Assembly: GCA_937958185.1 (NCBI GenBank)
Contig: CALFFN010000028.1
Location: forward strand, 1-64,000
Origin: an uncultured Neglectibacter sp.
Lineage (GTDB): Bacteria > Bacillota > Clostridia > Oscillospirales > Acutalibacteraceae
DNA length: 64,000 nucleotides
Reading direction: 5' to 3'
Made by a program: the position numbers and the translations under genes. The notes under the pieces were generated by a model. That model did no database searches. It was given only the letters and a program-made list of their open reading frames with translations, and was not told where the DNA came from. Below are positions 41,121-49,299 of the stretch, one piece after another (position 1 is the stretch's first letter; every line of letters starts with the position of its first letter).

Positions 41121-41684
41121 ATGATCGAGCTGAAAAATATCTGGAAAGCCTATGGGGAAAAGCAGGTGCTCCGGGACTTTTCTTACGCATTTCCCGCCGG
41201 AAAAACCACCTGCGTCATGGGGGCGTCCGGCTGCGGGAAAACCACCCTTCTTCGGCTCCTGTTGGGGCTAGAAGCGCCGGACAGCGGGGAAATTTTGGGT
41301 GTTCCGCCCAGGAAAAGCGCCGTATTTCAGGAAAACCGCCTGTGTGACGCAATCAGCGCCCCGGCAAACCTGCGGCTCACCGCCCCTGCCCTGTCCCGCT
41401 CCCAGGCGGAACAGCTTCTGCGGGACGCGGGCCTGGGGGACAGCCTGCACCAGCCGGTGCGGGAGCTGTCCGGCGGCATGCGGCGCCGGGTGGCGATCCT
41501 CCGCGCGCTGACCGCGGACTATGACCTGCTGCTGGCGGACGAGCCCTTTACAGGGCTGGACGACGACACAAAGCGCAGCGTAATGGAGCTGTTCCAGGCG
41601 CACACAAAGGGGAAAACCGTGATCATAGTCACCCATGAGGAACGGGAAGCGGAGTTTTTCGGCGGCGCTCCCCTGCGGCTGTGA
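41121..41684 (+). CDS. ABC transporter ATP-binding protein (NitT/TauT-like)
   Basis: 187 aa, shorter than the usual 240-260 aa. Walker A GASGCGKTT (about 34-42), Q-loop VFQENRL, signature LSGGMRRR, Walker B LLLADEPF, and the H-loop histidine in IVTHEE. It ends soon after the H-loop, without a C-terminal extension. Thirteen bases after the permease gene. It powers the importer. Confidence 0.92.
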   Translation: MIELKNIWKAYGEKQVLRDFSYAFPAGKTTCVMGASGCGKTTLLRLLLGLEAPDSGEILGVPPRKSAVFQENRLCDAISAPANLRLTAPALSRSQAEQLLRDAGLGDSLHQPVRELSGGMRRRVAILRALTADYDLLLADEPFTGLDDDTKRSVMELFQAHTKGKTVIIVTHEEREAEFFGGAPLRL

Positions 41685-41721
41685 TCTCCTCTTTTCATTG
41701 ACTTCCGACCTGGATTTTCGT

Positions 41722-41761
41722 ATACTATTGCACAGAAGCACTGTGCAATAGTATTTTTTTC
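41722..41761 (+). terminator. Strong intrinsic terminator
   Basis: 14-base perfect arms ATACTATTGCACAG / CTGTGCAATAGTAT, loop AAGCA, tail of seven T. Confidence 0.93.
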
Positions 41762-41795
41762 GTCATTCCATTTTTTCCAAAAAGGAGCGGTGCAC

Positions 41796-42884
41796 ATGGC
41801 AGAAATTCCCCGCCTGACAAAACATTTTGAGCCGGAAGCCGGCTGGATCAACGACCCCAACGGGCTGTGCTTTTTCAAAGGGCAGTACCACGCCTTTTTC
41901 CAGCATTATCCCCACGCCCCAAAATGGGGACCCATGCACTGGGGGCACGCGGTCAGCGATGACCTGATCCACTGGAAGGAGCTGCCCATCGCCCTGTATC
42001 CCGATATGCCCTATGAAAACGGCGGCGGGTGCTTTTCCGGCTCTGCCCTGGAGCGGGACGGAACGCTCTATCTCATGTACACCTCCGTTTCCAAGGAGTG
42101 GGGACAGACCCAGTCCATGGCGGTCAGCGAGGACGGGCTCCGCTTTGTGAAGCTGCCGGAAAACCCGGTGATCGCCCACAGCCCGCTGGACTTAAATAAC
42201 CGGGACTTCCGGGACCCAAAAATTTTCCCTTACGGAAAAGAATACCGCATGGTCTGCGGGGCAGGAGTGGACGGGCTTGCCAGCGTCCTGCTGTTCCGTT
42301 CCGACGATTTGCTGCACTGGCAGTATATGAACCCCATTTTCCAAAGCCGGGAGTACGGTCCCGTGCCGGAATGCCCTGACCTGTTCCCCCTGGGCGACAA
42401 GTGGGTGCTGCTGTTTTCCCGCATGGACGAGACCCGCTCCGTGCAGTTTGTCGTCGGCGATTTTGACGGCGAGCGCTTTACCCCGGAAAGCTTCCAGCAG
42501 CCGGAAACGGGCACGGATTTTTACGCCGCCCAATCCTTTTTGGACAACAAGAACCGCCGTCTTGTCATCGGCTGGCTGTTCAACTGGAACCGCACTGTGC
42601 CGGAAAACGCCGTCCGGGCAGGGGCGCTTTCTCTCGCCAGAGAGCTTTCCCTCCAAGACGGAAAGCTCTTCATGGCTCCCGTGGCGGAGGCAAAGCCCTT
42701 TCTCACTGCGCAGGACGGCTGCGTAGAGCGCCGGGCAGGCAAGGTAACTGTCACCAACGGCCGCCGGGTGCTTCTGGAGCGCCCGGAGCAGGAGGTCTCT
42801 TCCCTGGAAATCTATGCCGACGCCCGCACCCGGGAAGTGTTCCTGAACCACGGCGAGCTCTGCTGCAGCTTCTATCTGGAATAA
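41796..42884 (+). CDS. Glycoside hydrolase family 32 (sucrose-6-P hydrolase / fructosidase-like)
   Basis: 362 aa. Catalytic triad visible: nucleophile D20 in WINDPNG (17-23), stabiliser D140 in RDP and acid/base E192 in ECPDLF. No signal peptide: cytoplasmic. It acts on beta-fructosides such as sucrose, sucrose-6-phosphate or fructo-oligosaccharides. At 362 aa it lacks most of the usual ~150-aa C-terminal beta-sandwich; the short tail (about 300-362) holds only part of one. ATG 41796 follows AAGGAG at 8 bases. Downstream 42885-43063 holds no gene. Confidence 0.92.
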   Translation: MAEIPRLTKHFEPEAGWINDPNGLCFFKGQYHAFFQHYPHAPKWGPMHWGHAVSDDLIHWKELPIALYPDMPYENGGGCFSGSALERDGTLYLMYTSVSKEWGQTQSMAVSEDGLRFVKLPENPVIAHSPLDLNNRDFRDPKIFPYGKEYRMVCGAGVDGLASVLLFRSDDLLHWQYMNPIFQSREYGPVPECPDLFPLGDKWVLLFSRMDETRSVQFVVGDFDGERFTPESFQQPETGTDFYAAQSFLDNKNRRLVIGWLFNWNRTVPENAVRAGALSLARELSLQDGKLFMAPVAEAKPFLTAQDGCVERRAGKVTVTNGRRVLLERPEQEVSSLEIYADARTREVFLNHGELCCSFYLE

Positions 42885-43063
42885 GTGGGGCAAATTGTCG
42901 AAAAAACCCCGGAAAGGCTTCCTTTTCAGGTCTTTTTGTGTTAAACTGGACTTCATAAAATCCCCAAAGACCTTTTCCGCGCGGCGGCAAAGCTTTTTTG
43001 TTTCCGTGCCCCAGGCCTTTTGGAGGTTCCCTTTAGAAAAAACATGGTGAAAGGATTCCACAG

Positions 43064-44173
43064 ATGAAGGTTTTGATCCTCTCCTGCAACACCGGGCAGG
43101 GGCACAATTCCGCCGGGCTGGCAGTTAAGGAGGAGTTGGAGCGCCGGGAGATCCCCTGCGAAATGAAGGACGCCCTCTCCTTTGCCCGGGGGCACGCCTC
43201 CCGCACCATCAGCGGGGCATATATCGGGATCGCCAGAAAAGCGCCGTCCCTGTTCGGCGGGCTTTATAAGCTGGGCGGGGCGATCAGCTCCCCAAAACGG
43301 AAGTCCCCGGTCTACTACGCAAACACCCGGTACGCCGCCCCCCTGAAGGCTTATATCGAGGAGCACGGCTTTACCGCCCTGGTCACGCCCCACCTGTTTC
43401 CCGCCGAGACCCTGACCTATCTCAAGCGGCGGGAGGAGCTGAGCGTTCCCTGCTACGGCATTGCCACGGATTATACCTGTATCCCCTTTTGGGAGGAAAC
43501 TGAGCTGGACGGATACTTTCTTCCCCATGAAGACCTGATCCCGGAATTTGCCGGGAAAGGCATTCCCAGGGAAAAGCTGATCCCCACCGGGCTGCCGGTC
43601 TCCGGGCGGTACCTTGCCCGCATGGAACAGCGGGAAGCCCGGAAAAAGCTGGACCTGCCGGAGGATGTTCCCGTGTTTCTGGTGATGACGGGCAGCATGG
43701 GGTTCGGTGACATTTCCTCCTTTACGCTTGACCTGCTTCTGGCGTGCCCCGTGGGCGCCCGCATCGTGATCCTGACCGGGAACAACGAGCCGCTGAAGGC
43801 AAAGATCGACACGGATTTCGCCCAGGAGCGCCGGGTGCGCACCGTGTCCTTTACCAAGGAGGTCCCCCTGTACATGGACGCCTGCGACGTGCTGCTGTCC
43901 AAGCCCGGCGGGCTGACCAGCACGGAGGCTGCCGTGAAAAACGTCCCCCTGGTGCACACCCGCCCCATTCCCGGCTGTGAAACGAAAAACGCCCGCTTTT
44001 TCTCCGCCCGCCGGCTGTCCCTGTTTGCGGAAGACCCAAAGGACGCGGCAAAGGCCGCCGTCCGGCTTGCGGCGGACGAAACGCTGCGGGAGGAAATGCG
44101 CCGCCGCCAGCGGGAAACGATCCCCGGCGACGCTGCAGGAGCGCTGGCCTCGTTCCTGCAGGCGCGGGAATAG
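43064..44173 (+). CDS. Processive diacylglycerol glycosyltransferase-like protein (UgtP/MGDG synthase family)
   Basis: 369 aa. GT28/MGDG-synthase hallmarks: N-terminal SCNTGQGHNSAGLAVKEEL, the substrate region LVTPHLFPAETL, and the C-terminal donor-binding strand DVLLSKPGGLTSTEAAVKNVPLVHTRPIPGCE. It should transfer glucose or galactose to diacylglycerol on the inner face of the membrane, making glycolipids. The following genes, PlsY and a CPBP protease, fit membrane-lipid metabolism. ATG follows GAAAGGATTCC. Confidence 0.9.
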   Translation: MKVLILSCNTGQGHNSAGLAVKEELERREIPCEMKDALSFARGHASRTISGAYIGIARKAPSLFGGLYKLGGAISSPKRKSPVYYANTRYAAPLKAYIEEHGFTALVTPHLFPAETLTYLKRREELSVPCYGIATDYTCIPFWEETELDGYFLPHEDLIPEFAGKGIPREKLIPTGLPVSGRYLARMEQREARKKLDLPEDVPVFLVMTGSMGFGDISSFTLDLLLACPVGARIVILTGNNEPLKAKIDTDFAQERRVRTVSFTKEVPLYMDACDVLLSKPGGLTSTEAAVKNVPLVHTRPIPGCETKNARFFSARRLSLFAEDPKDAAKAAVRLAADETLREEMRRRQRETIPGDAAGALASFLQARE

Positions 44174-44206
44174 CGCCGGTTCTGTCGAAAAAAGGAAAGG
44201 TTCTGT

Positions 44207-44866
44207 ATGGAAAATCTTATCTATTACAAGGAAATAGCACGGTATTTTTTATTTGCCCTCATCGGCTTTTGCAGCGGCGGTATCCTGTTCAGCTACCACC
44301 TGCCGAAGCTTTTGAAGGGCGTCAACGTGATGGAAAAAAGCGCCGACCACAATCCCGGCACGGTGAATGCTTTCAAATATGCCGGGGTACCCGTGGGCAT
44401 CCTCTGCCTGCTGTGCGATTTGGGCAAGGGGTTTTTGCCCGTATTTTTTGCCATGCGGCTCACTGACCCCTCCCGGCTGTGGTTCGCGCTGGTCCTCTGC
44501 GCCCCGGCGCTGGGACACGCCCTTGCCCCGCTGTACCACGGGCAGGGGGGAAAAGCCATCGCCGCTACCTTTGGGGCGCTGCTGGGGCTGCTGCCCACAA
44601 GCTATCTTGTATTTTTGCTGGCGGCGCTGTACATCTTCTTTTCCGTGGCGCTGGTCATTCGCCCCCACGAGCGCCGGACCGTGGTGACCTTTGGGCTGTT
44701 TTCCGCTTTTTCGCTTCTCTCCGCGTTCCGTACCGCACACTGGTCCTTTGGGCTGGGGGCGGTGCTGCTTTCCGCCGTGGTGATCGCGAAAAATTTTCAG
44801 GACGCCAAGCTGGAGCTGCTGCGGCGGCAGGAAGAGGAAAAAACACAAATCGCGGAGAACCGTTGA
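44207..44866 (+). CDS. plsY: PlsY-like acyl-phosphate glycerol-3-phosphate acyltransferase
   Basis: 219 aa, five to seven membrane helices. The first PlsY motif is diverged (SGGILFSYHLPKLLKGVNV then SADHNPGTVNAFKYAG instead of SGNPGATN). Motif 2 reads GHALAPLYHGQGGKAIAATFGALLG, close to the family's GHxFPxFxxFKGGKGVAT. The C-terminal tail is charged (QEEEKTQIAE). It makes lysophosphatidic acid from acyl-phosphate. ATG follows GGAAAGG. Divergence means function is likely but not certain. Confidence 0.82.
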   Translation: MENLIYYKEIARYFLFALIGFCSGGILFSYHLPKLLKGVNVMEKSADHNPGTVNAFKYAGVPVGILCLLCDLGKGFLPVFFAMRLTDPSRLWFALVLCAPALGHALAPLYHGQGGKAIAATFGALLGLLPTSYLVFLLAALYIFFSVALVIRPHERRTVVTFGLFSAFSLLSAFRTAHWSFGLGAVLLSAVVIAKNFQDAKLELLRRQEEEKTQIAENR

Positions 44867-44913
44867 TTTTCCCTCCTCTGCTTTATGGAAGCCGCCGGAA
44901 AGGGGGAAGCGTT

Positions 44914-45585
44914 GTGCCCGGTCATATTTCCGTCCTGTCGGCATTGCTGTGGACGGTTTCCTATTTCGGCGTCATGCTGCTGTACACCGGGCTGGACGTG
45001 GCGTTGTGGCGCAGGCTGCCAGGCAGGCTGTCCAGGTGGGTGAACCTCCTTGTCATGGCGGCGCTTTCCGCCGGATATCTTTTTCTGCTGTACCGCGCGA
45101 CCCATCTGCCCGCGGAGGTTTTTCGGAACATCACCGCCGGCAGCCTGTTGCTTGCTCTGGGCTGCGGGGGCTTCTTTTATGCCCTGCTGGACAGGCTGCT
45201 GGACCCGTTCTTTGAAAAGCGTTTTCCCGGCAGCGAAGCCGGATACCAGAAATCCCTGGACACGCTGGCGTCGTCTCCCATTCCCTCGTTTCTCCATGTT
45301 TGCGTACTGGCGCCCGTTGTGGAGGAAGCCCTGATGCGGGGCTTTGTGCTGTGCGGGCTGCAAAGCACCATGGGCGCGGCAGGGGCGCTGCTGCTGTCCG
45401 CCGCCCTGTTCGCGCTGCTCCATTTCAACATGGTGCAGACCCTTTCCGCGTTTCTTTGCGGGCTGGCGCTGGGGCTTCTGTACCTGTACACCGGCTCGCT
45501 GTTCTGCTGTATCCTCGCCCACTGTGAATATAATGCCATTTCCTATGTTCTTTCGGTTTTGCCGAATCGGAACGCCCCGAAATAG
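44914..45585 (+). CDS. CPBP-family intramembrane protease-like protein
   Basis: 223 aa from GTG 44914, preceded by AGGGGGAAG. Six to seven membrane helices. CPBP/Abi motifs are present: APVVEEALMRGFVLCGL (EExxxR), LFALLHFNMVQTL (HxxN-like), and HCEYNAIS near the end. The family includes Rce1-type endopeptidases and bacteriocin self-immunity proteins. 48 bases after PlsY, so it may share a transcript. Confidence 0.85.
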   Translation: MPGHISVLSALLWTVSYFGVMLLYTGLDVALWRRLPGRLSRWVNLLVMAALSAGYLFLLYRATHLPAEVFRNITAGSLLLALGCGGFFYALLDRLLDPFFEKRFPGSEAGYQKSLDTLASSPIPSFLHVCVLAPVVEEALMRGFVLCGLQSTMGAAGALLLSAALFALLHFNMVQTLSAFLCGLALGLLYLYTGSLFCCILAHCEYNAISYVLSVLPNRNAPK

Positions 45586-45618
45586 CTTCCGGGGTACAGG
45601 AAAACCCCAAATAGAAAT

Positions 45619-45666
45619 AAAAAGCATCAGTCCCCGGTCGCACGAGCCGGAAGCCGATGCTTTTTT
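45619..45666. terminator. Bidirectional intrinsic terminator
   Basis: AAAAAGCATC / GATGCTTTTTT with an inner CCGG / CCGG step, between convergent genes. Confidence 0.83.
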
Positions 45667-45682
45667 CGTATGGCATGATCGT

Positions 45683-46504
45683 TTAGTCCAGCGGCACCAG
45701 CGCCAGCGCCTGCCTGCCCAGCGCTTCATAAGCAGATTCCGCCGCTTCTTTGGGATAGAACTGCTTTTCCCCGGCAGAGGGGTCGTTAAAATAGTAGCCC
45801 GCGCTATCCCAGCCCACCAGAAGCAGGCAGTGCATGGGGTAGACCCACTGAAACTCCTCTCCTGTTCCCTCTATCAAAAACAGGGTGCTTTGCTCCGGCG
45901 GCGCCATGTCGATAGTCGCCCATACCAGGACCGGGAGCCCCTTGCTCACATATTCCGTGCACAGCTCCCGCAGGCTGTCCTGCCCCGGGGCTTCCACCGC
46001 AAGGGCTGTTTCGGGGCGGTCCTTCAAAAAGGAAGTCAGCGCTGTCTGGATCACCGGGGCATAGCAGCCCCAGCCCTCCTCCGTGCGGGGGTCGCCGGGA
46101 AATTCTTTTCGGGGGTCGCAGCCCTCCAAAACGCCGTCTTCCCCAATATGGGGCGCGTTGCCCATGGGAAGGTAACCGTCGATAAATTCCTCCACCGTAA
46201 TATCCACGTCAAAGTATTGCAGCGCCATCACGGCGGTACAGCTTTCGCACCCGGTAGGGTACTTTTCCCGCTGGTCAAGGAAGGGCGCGTCCAGAATGAG
46301 TTTTTTGTCTCTTCCACAGGAAGAGACAAAGGCAGGACGTCCTGCCTTTCCGCTCTGCGGAGCTTTTCGGAACATTCCAAATGCCCGCAGAGCCAGGACG
46401 GACAGCGCCAGCAGCACTATCGCCGTCGCCAGCAGCGCCGCCATGATCCGCCGTCTCCGGCGCAGCCGTTTCCTTCTGCCGATCCGCTGCTCTCTGTGAT
46501 CCAT
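45683..46504 (-). CDS. Membrane-anchored C39-like (papain-fold) protein
   Basis: 273 aa from ATG 46504, preceded by AAGGGGGTGG. A very basic N-terminus (RRKRLRRRRR), one membrane helix, then an outside domain with the cysteine in YPTGCESCTAVMALQYF, histidine in MHCLLLVGWD and aspartate in YYFNDPSAG. This is the peptidase_C39_2 pattern. It could process or crosslink wall peptides. Neighbours are an M23 hydrolase on one side and the lipid genes on the other. Confidence 0.85.
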   Translation of the reverse strand: MDHREQRIGRRKRLRRRRRIMAALLATAIVLLALSVLALRAFGMFRKAPQSGKAGRPAFVSSCGRDKKLILDAPFLDQREKYPTGCESCTAVMALQYFDVDITVEEFIDGYLPMGNAPHIGEDGVLEGCDPRKEFPGDPRTEEGWGCYAPVIQTALTSFLKDRPETALAVEAPGQDSLRELCTEYVSKGLPVLVWATIDMAPPEQSTLFLIEGTGEEFQWVYPMHCLLLVGWDSAGYYFNDPSAGEKQFYPKEAAESAYEALGRQALALVPLD

Positions 46505-46569
46505 CTTCCCACCCCCTTCTCTATCCATTAGATACGCGGGGAAAGGAAGAAGTAACACGGAACAGGCAG

Positions 46570-46597
46570 AAAAAAAGCAGAGGAGAATCTCCTCTGC
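46570..46597 (-). terminator. Terminator after the M23 gene
   Basis: Ten-base arms GCAGAGGAGA / TCTCCTCTGC with a single-base loop, followed by seven T on the leftward strand. Confidence 0.85.
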
Positions 46598-46622
46598 CTT
46601 CCCTATTTTCTAAAAAACCAAA

Positions 46623-47834
46623 TCACAGGTAGTTCATGGGGTTTACACGGGAGCCGTTTTCATACACCTCAAAATGCAGGTGGGGTCCAGTCACGTTGCC
46701 GGTAGCGCCCTCATAGCCCACCACAGTGCCCTGCTCCACAAACTGCCCCTTGGAAACGGTCAAGCCGCTCAAATGGGCATAGCGGGTGGTAAAGGTGCTG
46801 TTGTGGTAGATCAGCACGTAATACCCCCAGGATTCGCCCCAGGAATCGTAATCGTTCGCCGCAATGACCGTGCCGGATTCCGCCGCCACCACAGGCGTGC
46901 CGTAATCGCCGGCAATGTCCATGCCCCGGTGCCCGGCATAGCCGCCGTAATAGCAGGAAACATAGGTAACGCCCGGCAGGGGCCAAATGGGGTTAAAGCC
47001 CTCTACGCCACCGCCGCCGGTAGGATAAGAAACATCGGAACCCATCCATTCGCCGCCGCCGTTAGCTGCCTCCTGGCGGCGCTGTTCTTCCAGCTCCTTC
47101 TGCTTGGCGATCAGCTCTTCCATTTCCCTGTCGTTGGCTTCCCGCTCCGCCGTGTTCTTATCCAGCTGGTCCTGCGCAGCGTTTTCAGCGTCCTGCACCG
47201 CGGCAAGCGCCGCGGCGTTTTCCTCATACAGGGAGGTCAGCTCTTTCTGCTGGGCGTCCAGCTTCTTTTTCAGCTCGGCGACCTTTGCCTTGCTCGCTTC
47301 ACATTCCTCGCGTTCGCCCTCTGTTTCCTCTATGTAGTCTTCGATAATATCCATCATCTTCTGGTCGCGGGCGGACATTACCTTTACCAGCTCGCTGCGC
47401 ATGGTAAAATCGCTGAAGCTGCTGGAATTCAATAAAATTTCCAGGGTGCTGACATTGCCCGCCTTGTACAGCGCCGCAAGCCGCTCCTTGAAACGGTCGA
47501 TGGTGTCCTGTATCTCCTGCTGGGATTTTTGCAGCTTCAGGGTCAGCTCGCTGATACGGGCGTTCAGCTCGTCAATGTCCTTGCGGGCGGAATCCACCTG
47601 CCCCTGCACCACGTCGATCTTCTGCTGCAGCGTTTCCTGATAAGCGCGCTTCTGGGCTTCGTCATTGCGAAGCTCCTCCAGCTTATCCTCCAACGCCTTT
47701 GCCTCTTCGTCCAGCTTGGTCTGCTCCGCCTCCACCTCGTCCAGAGTACGGGCGATGGCGTTGCCGGGAACGGCAACCAGCAGACAAAGCGCCAGGAAAA
47801 AAGAACTGAGCCGCCGCCAAAATTTTCGTTTCAT
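46623..47834 (-). CDS. M23 peptidoglycan hydrolase with coiled coil (EnvC/CwlO-like)
   Basis: 403 aa. Signal peptide 1-31. Long coiled coil from about 35 to 255. The C-terminal M23 LytM domain has HRGMDIAG and HLHFEVYENG zinc motifs, so the metal site is complete. It cuts peptide cross-bridges in the wall. ATG 47834 follows GGGAGG. Its coiled coil resembles that of FtsEX-controlled hydrolases, but no ftsEX is nearby. Terminator at 46570. Confidence 0.93.
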   Translation of the reverse strand: MKRKFWRRLSSFFLALCLLVAVPGNAIARTLDEVEAEQTKLDEEAKALEDKLEELRNDEAQKRAYQETLQQKIDVVQGQVDSARKDIDELNARISELTLKLQKSQQEIQDTIDRFKERLAALYKAGNVSTLEILLNSSSFSDFTMRSELVKVMSARDQKMMDIIEDYIEETEGEREECEASKAKVAELKKKLDAQQKELTSLYEENAAALAAVQDAENAAQDQLDKNTAEREANDREMEELIAKQKELEEQRRQEAANGGGEWMGSDVSYPTGGGGVEGFNPIWPLPGVTYVSCYYGGYAGHRGMDIAGDYGTPVVAAESGTVIAANDYDSWGESWGYYVLIYHNSTFTTRYAHLSGLTVSKGQFVEQGTVVGYEGATGNVTGPHLHFEVYENGSRVNPMNYL

Positions 47835-48303
47835 TTGTTTTTCCTCCCTATGTGGGAAGCTCCCGCTTCCGTCAACGGGCACTGTGACCCGGAACGCAAA
47901 GCTGTCGATCCCGACCGGGACCGCGCCTTGAAATTTACATAATTCTTTTATTGCCTTGTAGATTTTACCCCATTTCACAAAGGTTATTTTTCCTTTTTAG
48001 AATTAAAATGTAAATTTCATTTGAAATTAGTGGCAGCGCCTGCCTGCTCTACCATATCTGGGGATTTTCGCAGAAAATCCGGCAAAAAATCAAAAAAATT
48101 TTTTGAAAAAATCTTAAAAAAATGAAAAAATGAGAGGAAAAACACCCAAAGCAAGACAAAAAAGCAGCTATTTGAAAGAAAAAGTCGAAACCTTTTCTGT
48201 CGCTCAGAGAGGGCTGCAGAGAAAAAATTTCCAAGGAATAAAGAAAACATAAAATAGAACAGCCGGAACGCTGGGTTCCGGCTTTTTTCACAAACCTGTT
48301 TTG
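47835..48303. other. Intergenic AT-rich region, no clear gene
   Basis: 469 bases. AT-rich, with homopolymer A/T runs at about 48085-48130. It holds several open frames without ribosome binding sites, e.g. a leftward Phe/Ser-rich frame of 77 codons at 48017-48250 that looks like chance. A rightward frame of 40 codons starts at 48130 and stops at 48252, just before a terminator hairpin. I do not call either a gene. Confidence 0.5.
48261..48288. terminator. Intrinsic terminator
   Basis: AGCCGGAAC / GTTCCGGCT followed by TTTTTT on the + strand; the leftward tail is only T-rich. The best direction is rightward although the two adjacent genes are leftward. Confidence 0.75.
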
Positions 48304-48660
48304 TCAGTAGCGCCTCTCTATGTTCCGCTGGTAACGGCGGGTGGGGGCAGGGGTGTAGACCGAGTGCATGACCTTGTAGGGGCTGCGCGGAGAGCTGACT
48401 GCCCGCACGGTGCGCCTTTTTCGTTTAGGGCGGCTGCTGTTTATCAGCACCGCCAGCGCCACGCCGGCAAAGCCAAGACCCACCAGTCCCCAGCCCATCA
48501 CGCCGATCATGTGCACTCCCGGGGCGGTAACCGCCTCTATGGGCTCCGGCAGCGGCTCCTGTGTGGGCGCGGCATAGGTCACCCCGATGCTGATGCACCA
48601 GAGCAGCACAAAGGCTATGGCAATAAACACCGCCCAAAAGCGTGTGTCCCGAAGCTTCAC
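48304..48660 (-). CDS. Small two-helix membrane protein
   Basis: 118 aa with GTG start 48660, preceded by GGGGAGGTG. Two hydrophobic helices (about 8-28 and 48-70) separated by a Pro/Glu segment, then an Arg-rich C-terminus (PKRKRRTVR...RRYQRNIERRY). No family recognised. It is not clearly part of an operon. Confidence 0.7.
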   Translation of the reverse strand: MKLRDTRFWAVFIAIAFVLLWCISIGVTYAAPTQEPLPEPIEAVTAPGVHMIGVMGWGLVGLGFAGVALAVLINSSRPKRKRRTVRAVSSPRSPYKVMHSVYTPAPTRRYQRNIERRY

Positions 48661-48707
48661 GCAGTCACCTCCCCACTTTATATGGTATACCGAGTATATT
48701 ATAACAA

Positions 48708-48977
48708 CTAGCTATGGGGAATACAACTAAAATCCAGAAGAAAATCAAAAAAATTGTCGATTTCTGTGATATCGACCCGTTTTTCCACCCCCAGGAGCTT
48801 GATCTGCAGCTCCGTTTTGCCGTTTCCGACCTCTATTTTCTGAAATGGCATGTCATTGTCGCCGAAGCTCAGCCTTCGCCCCTGATAATCCACCGTCACG
48901 ATCCCCGCTGCGGTCAACAGCAAAAACAGGGAAAGCCCCAAGGAAAGTAAAAACGGCTGTCTTTTTTTCCGTTCCAT
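48708..48977 (-). CDS. Small signal-anchored protein (89 aa)
   Basis: 89 aa from ATG 48977, preceded by AAAAGGGGAATG. N-terminal membrane helix (LLSLGLSLFLLLTAAGIV) and a small beta-rich domain (YQGRRLSFGDNDMPFQKIEVG, TELQIKLLGVEKR). No match recognised. It lies between the SpoIIP gene's terminator region and the two-helix protein, so it might be part of sporulation or envelope genes. Confidence 0.6.
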   Translation of the reverse strand: MERKKRQPFLLSLGLSLFLLLTAAGIVTVDYQGRRLSFGDNDMPFQKIEVGNGKTELQIKLLGVEKRVDITEIDNFFDFLLDFSCIPHS

Positions 48978-49299
48978 TCGGCATTCCCCTTTTCTAAGTA
49001 AGATACTATGGATAGAATGCCCGGTTTTTCGGAAATTTACTCCGGCAAAAAAAGGCAGGGACGGTTTTACCGTTCCTGCCTTGAGCGTGCCGAAAAAACA
49101 TTTCGCCCCGCTCAAACATATTGGAAAAATCTTTGATTTTTTCAATATGTTATGATTAAAAAGTGAAAGAGAACCCTGACGGTTCTCTCTCACAACTCTC
49201 TTTCCCTCCGTATTCGTAAATTGGAGATTTTATCGACAGACTGACGGCAGGGACGGTTTTGCCGTTCCTGCCGTTCTCATTTTCATAGAAAAAATTTTT
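48978..49299. repeat. Intergenic cluster of inverted repeats
   Basis: 322 bases with four hairpins: GGCAGGGACGG...CCGTTCCTGCC at 49054-49080 and again at 49246-49272; AACATATTG-GAAAAATC / GATTTTTT-CAATATGTT with 17-base arms at 49115-49151; and GTGAAAGAGAACC / GGTTCTCTCTCAC at 49163-49193. Those at 49054 and 49163 carry a T-run on the leftward strand and can end leftward transcripts. No gene. Confidence 0.8.
49156..49193 (-). terminator. Terminator after the SpoIIP gene
   Basis: GTGAGAGAGAACC / GGTTCTCTTTCAC with TTTTTAATC tail, leftward strand. Confidence 0.8.

Noticed and set aside
42885..43063. Continuation of the GH32 gene in another frame
   Set aside because: No frame extends the beta-sandwich; the stretch reads as non-coding with a weak hairpin (GGAAAGG / CCTTTTC).
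48017..48250. Leftward 77-codon Phe-rich frame
   Set aside because: Translation of AT homopolymer runs (FFFLSFFHFFKIF); no ribosome binding site or conserved look.
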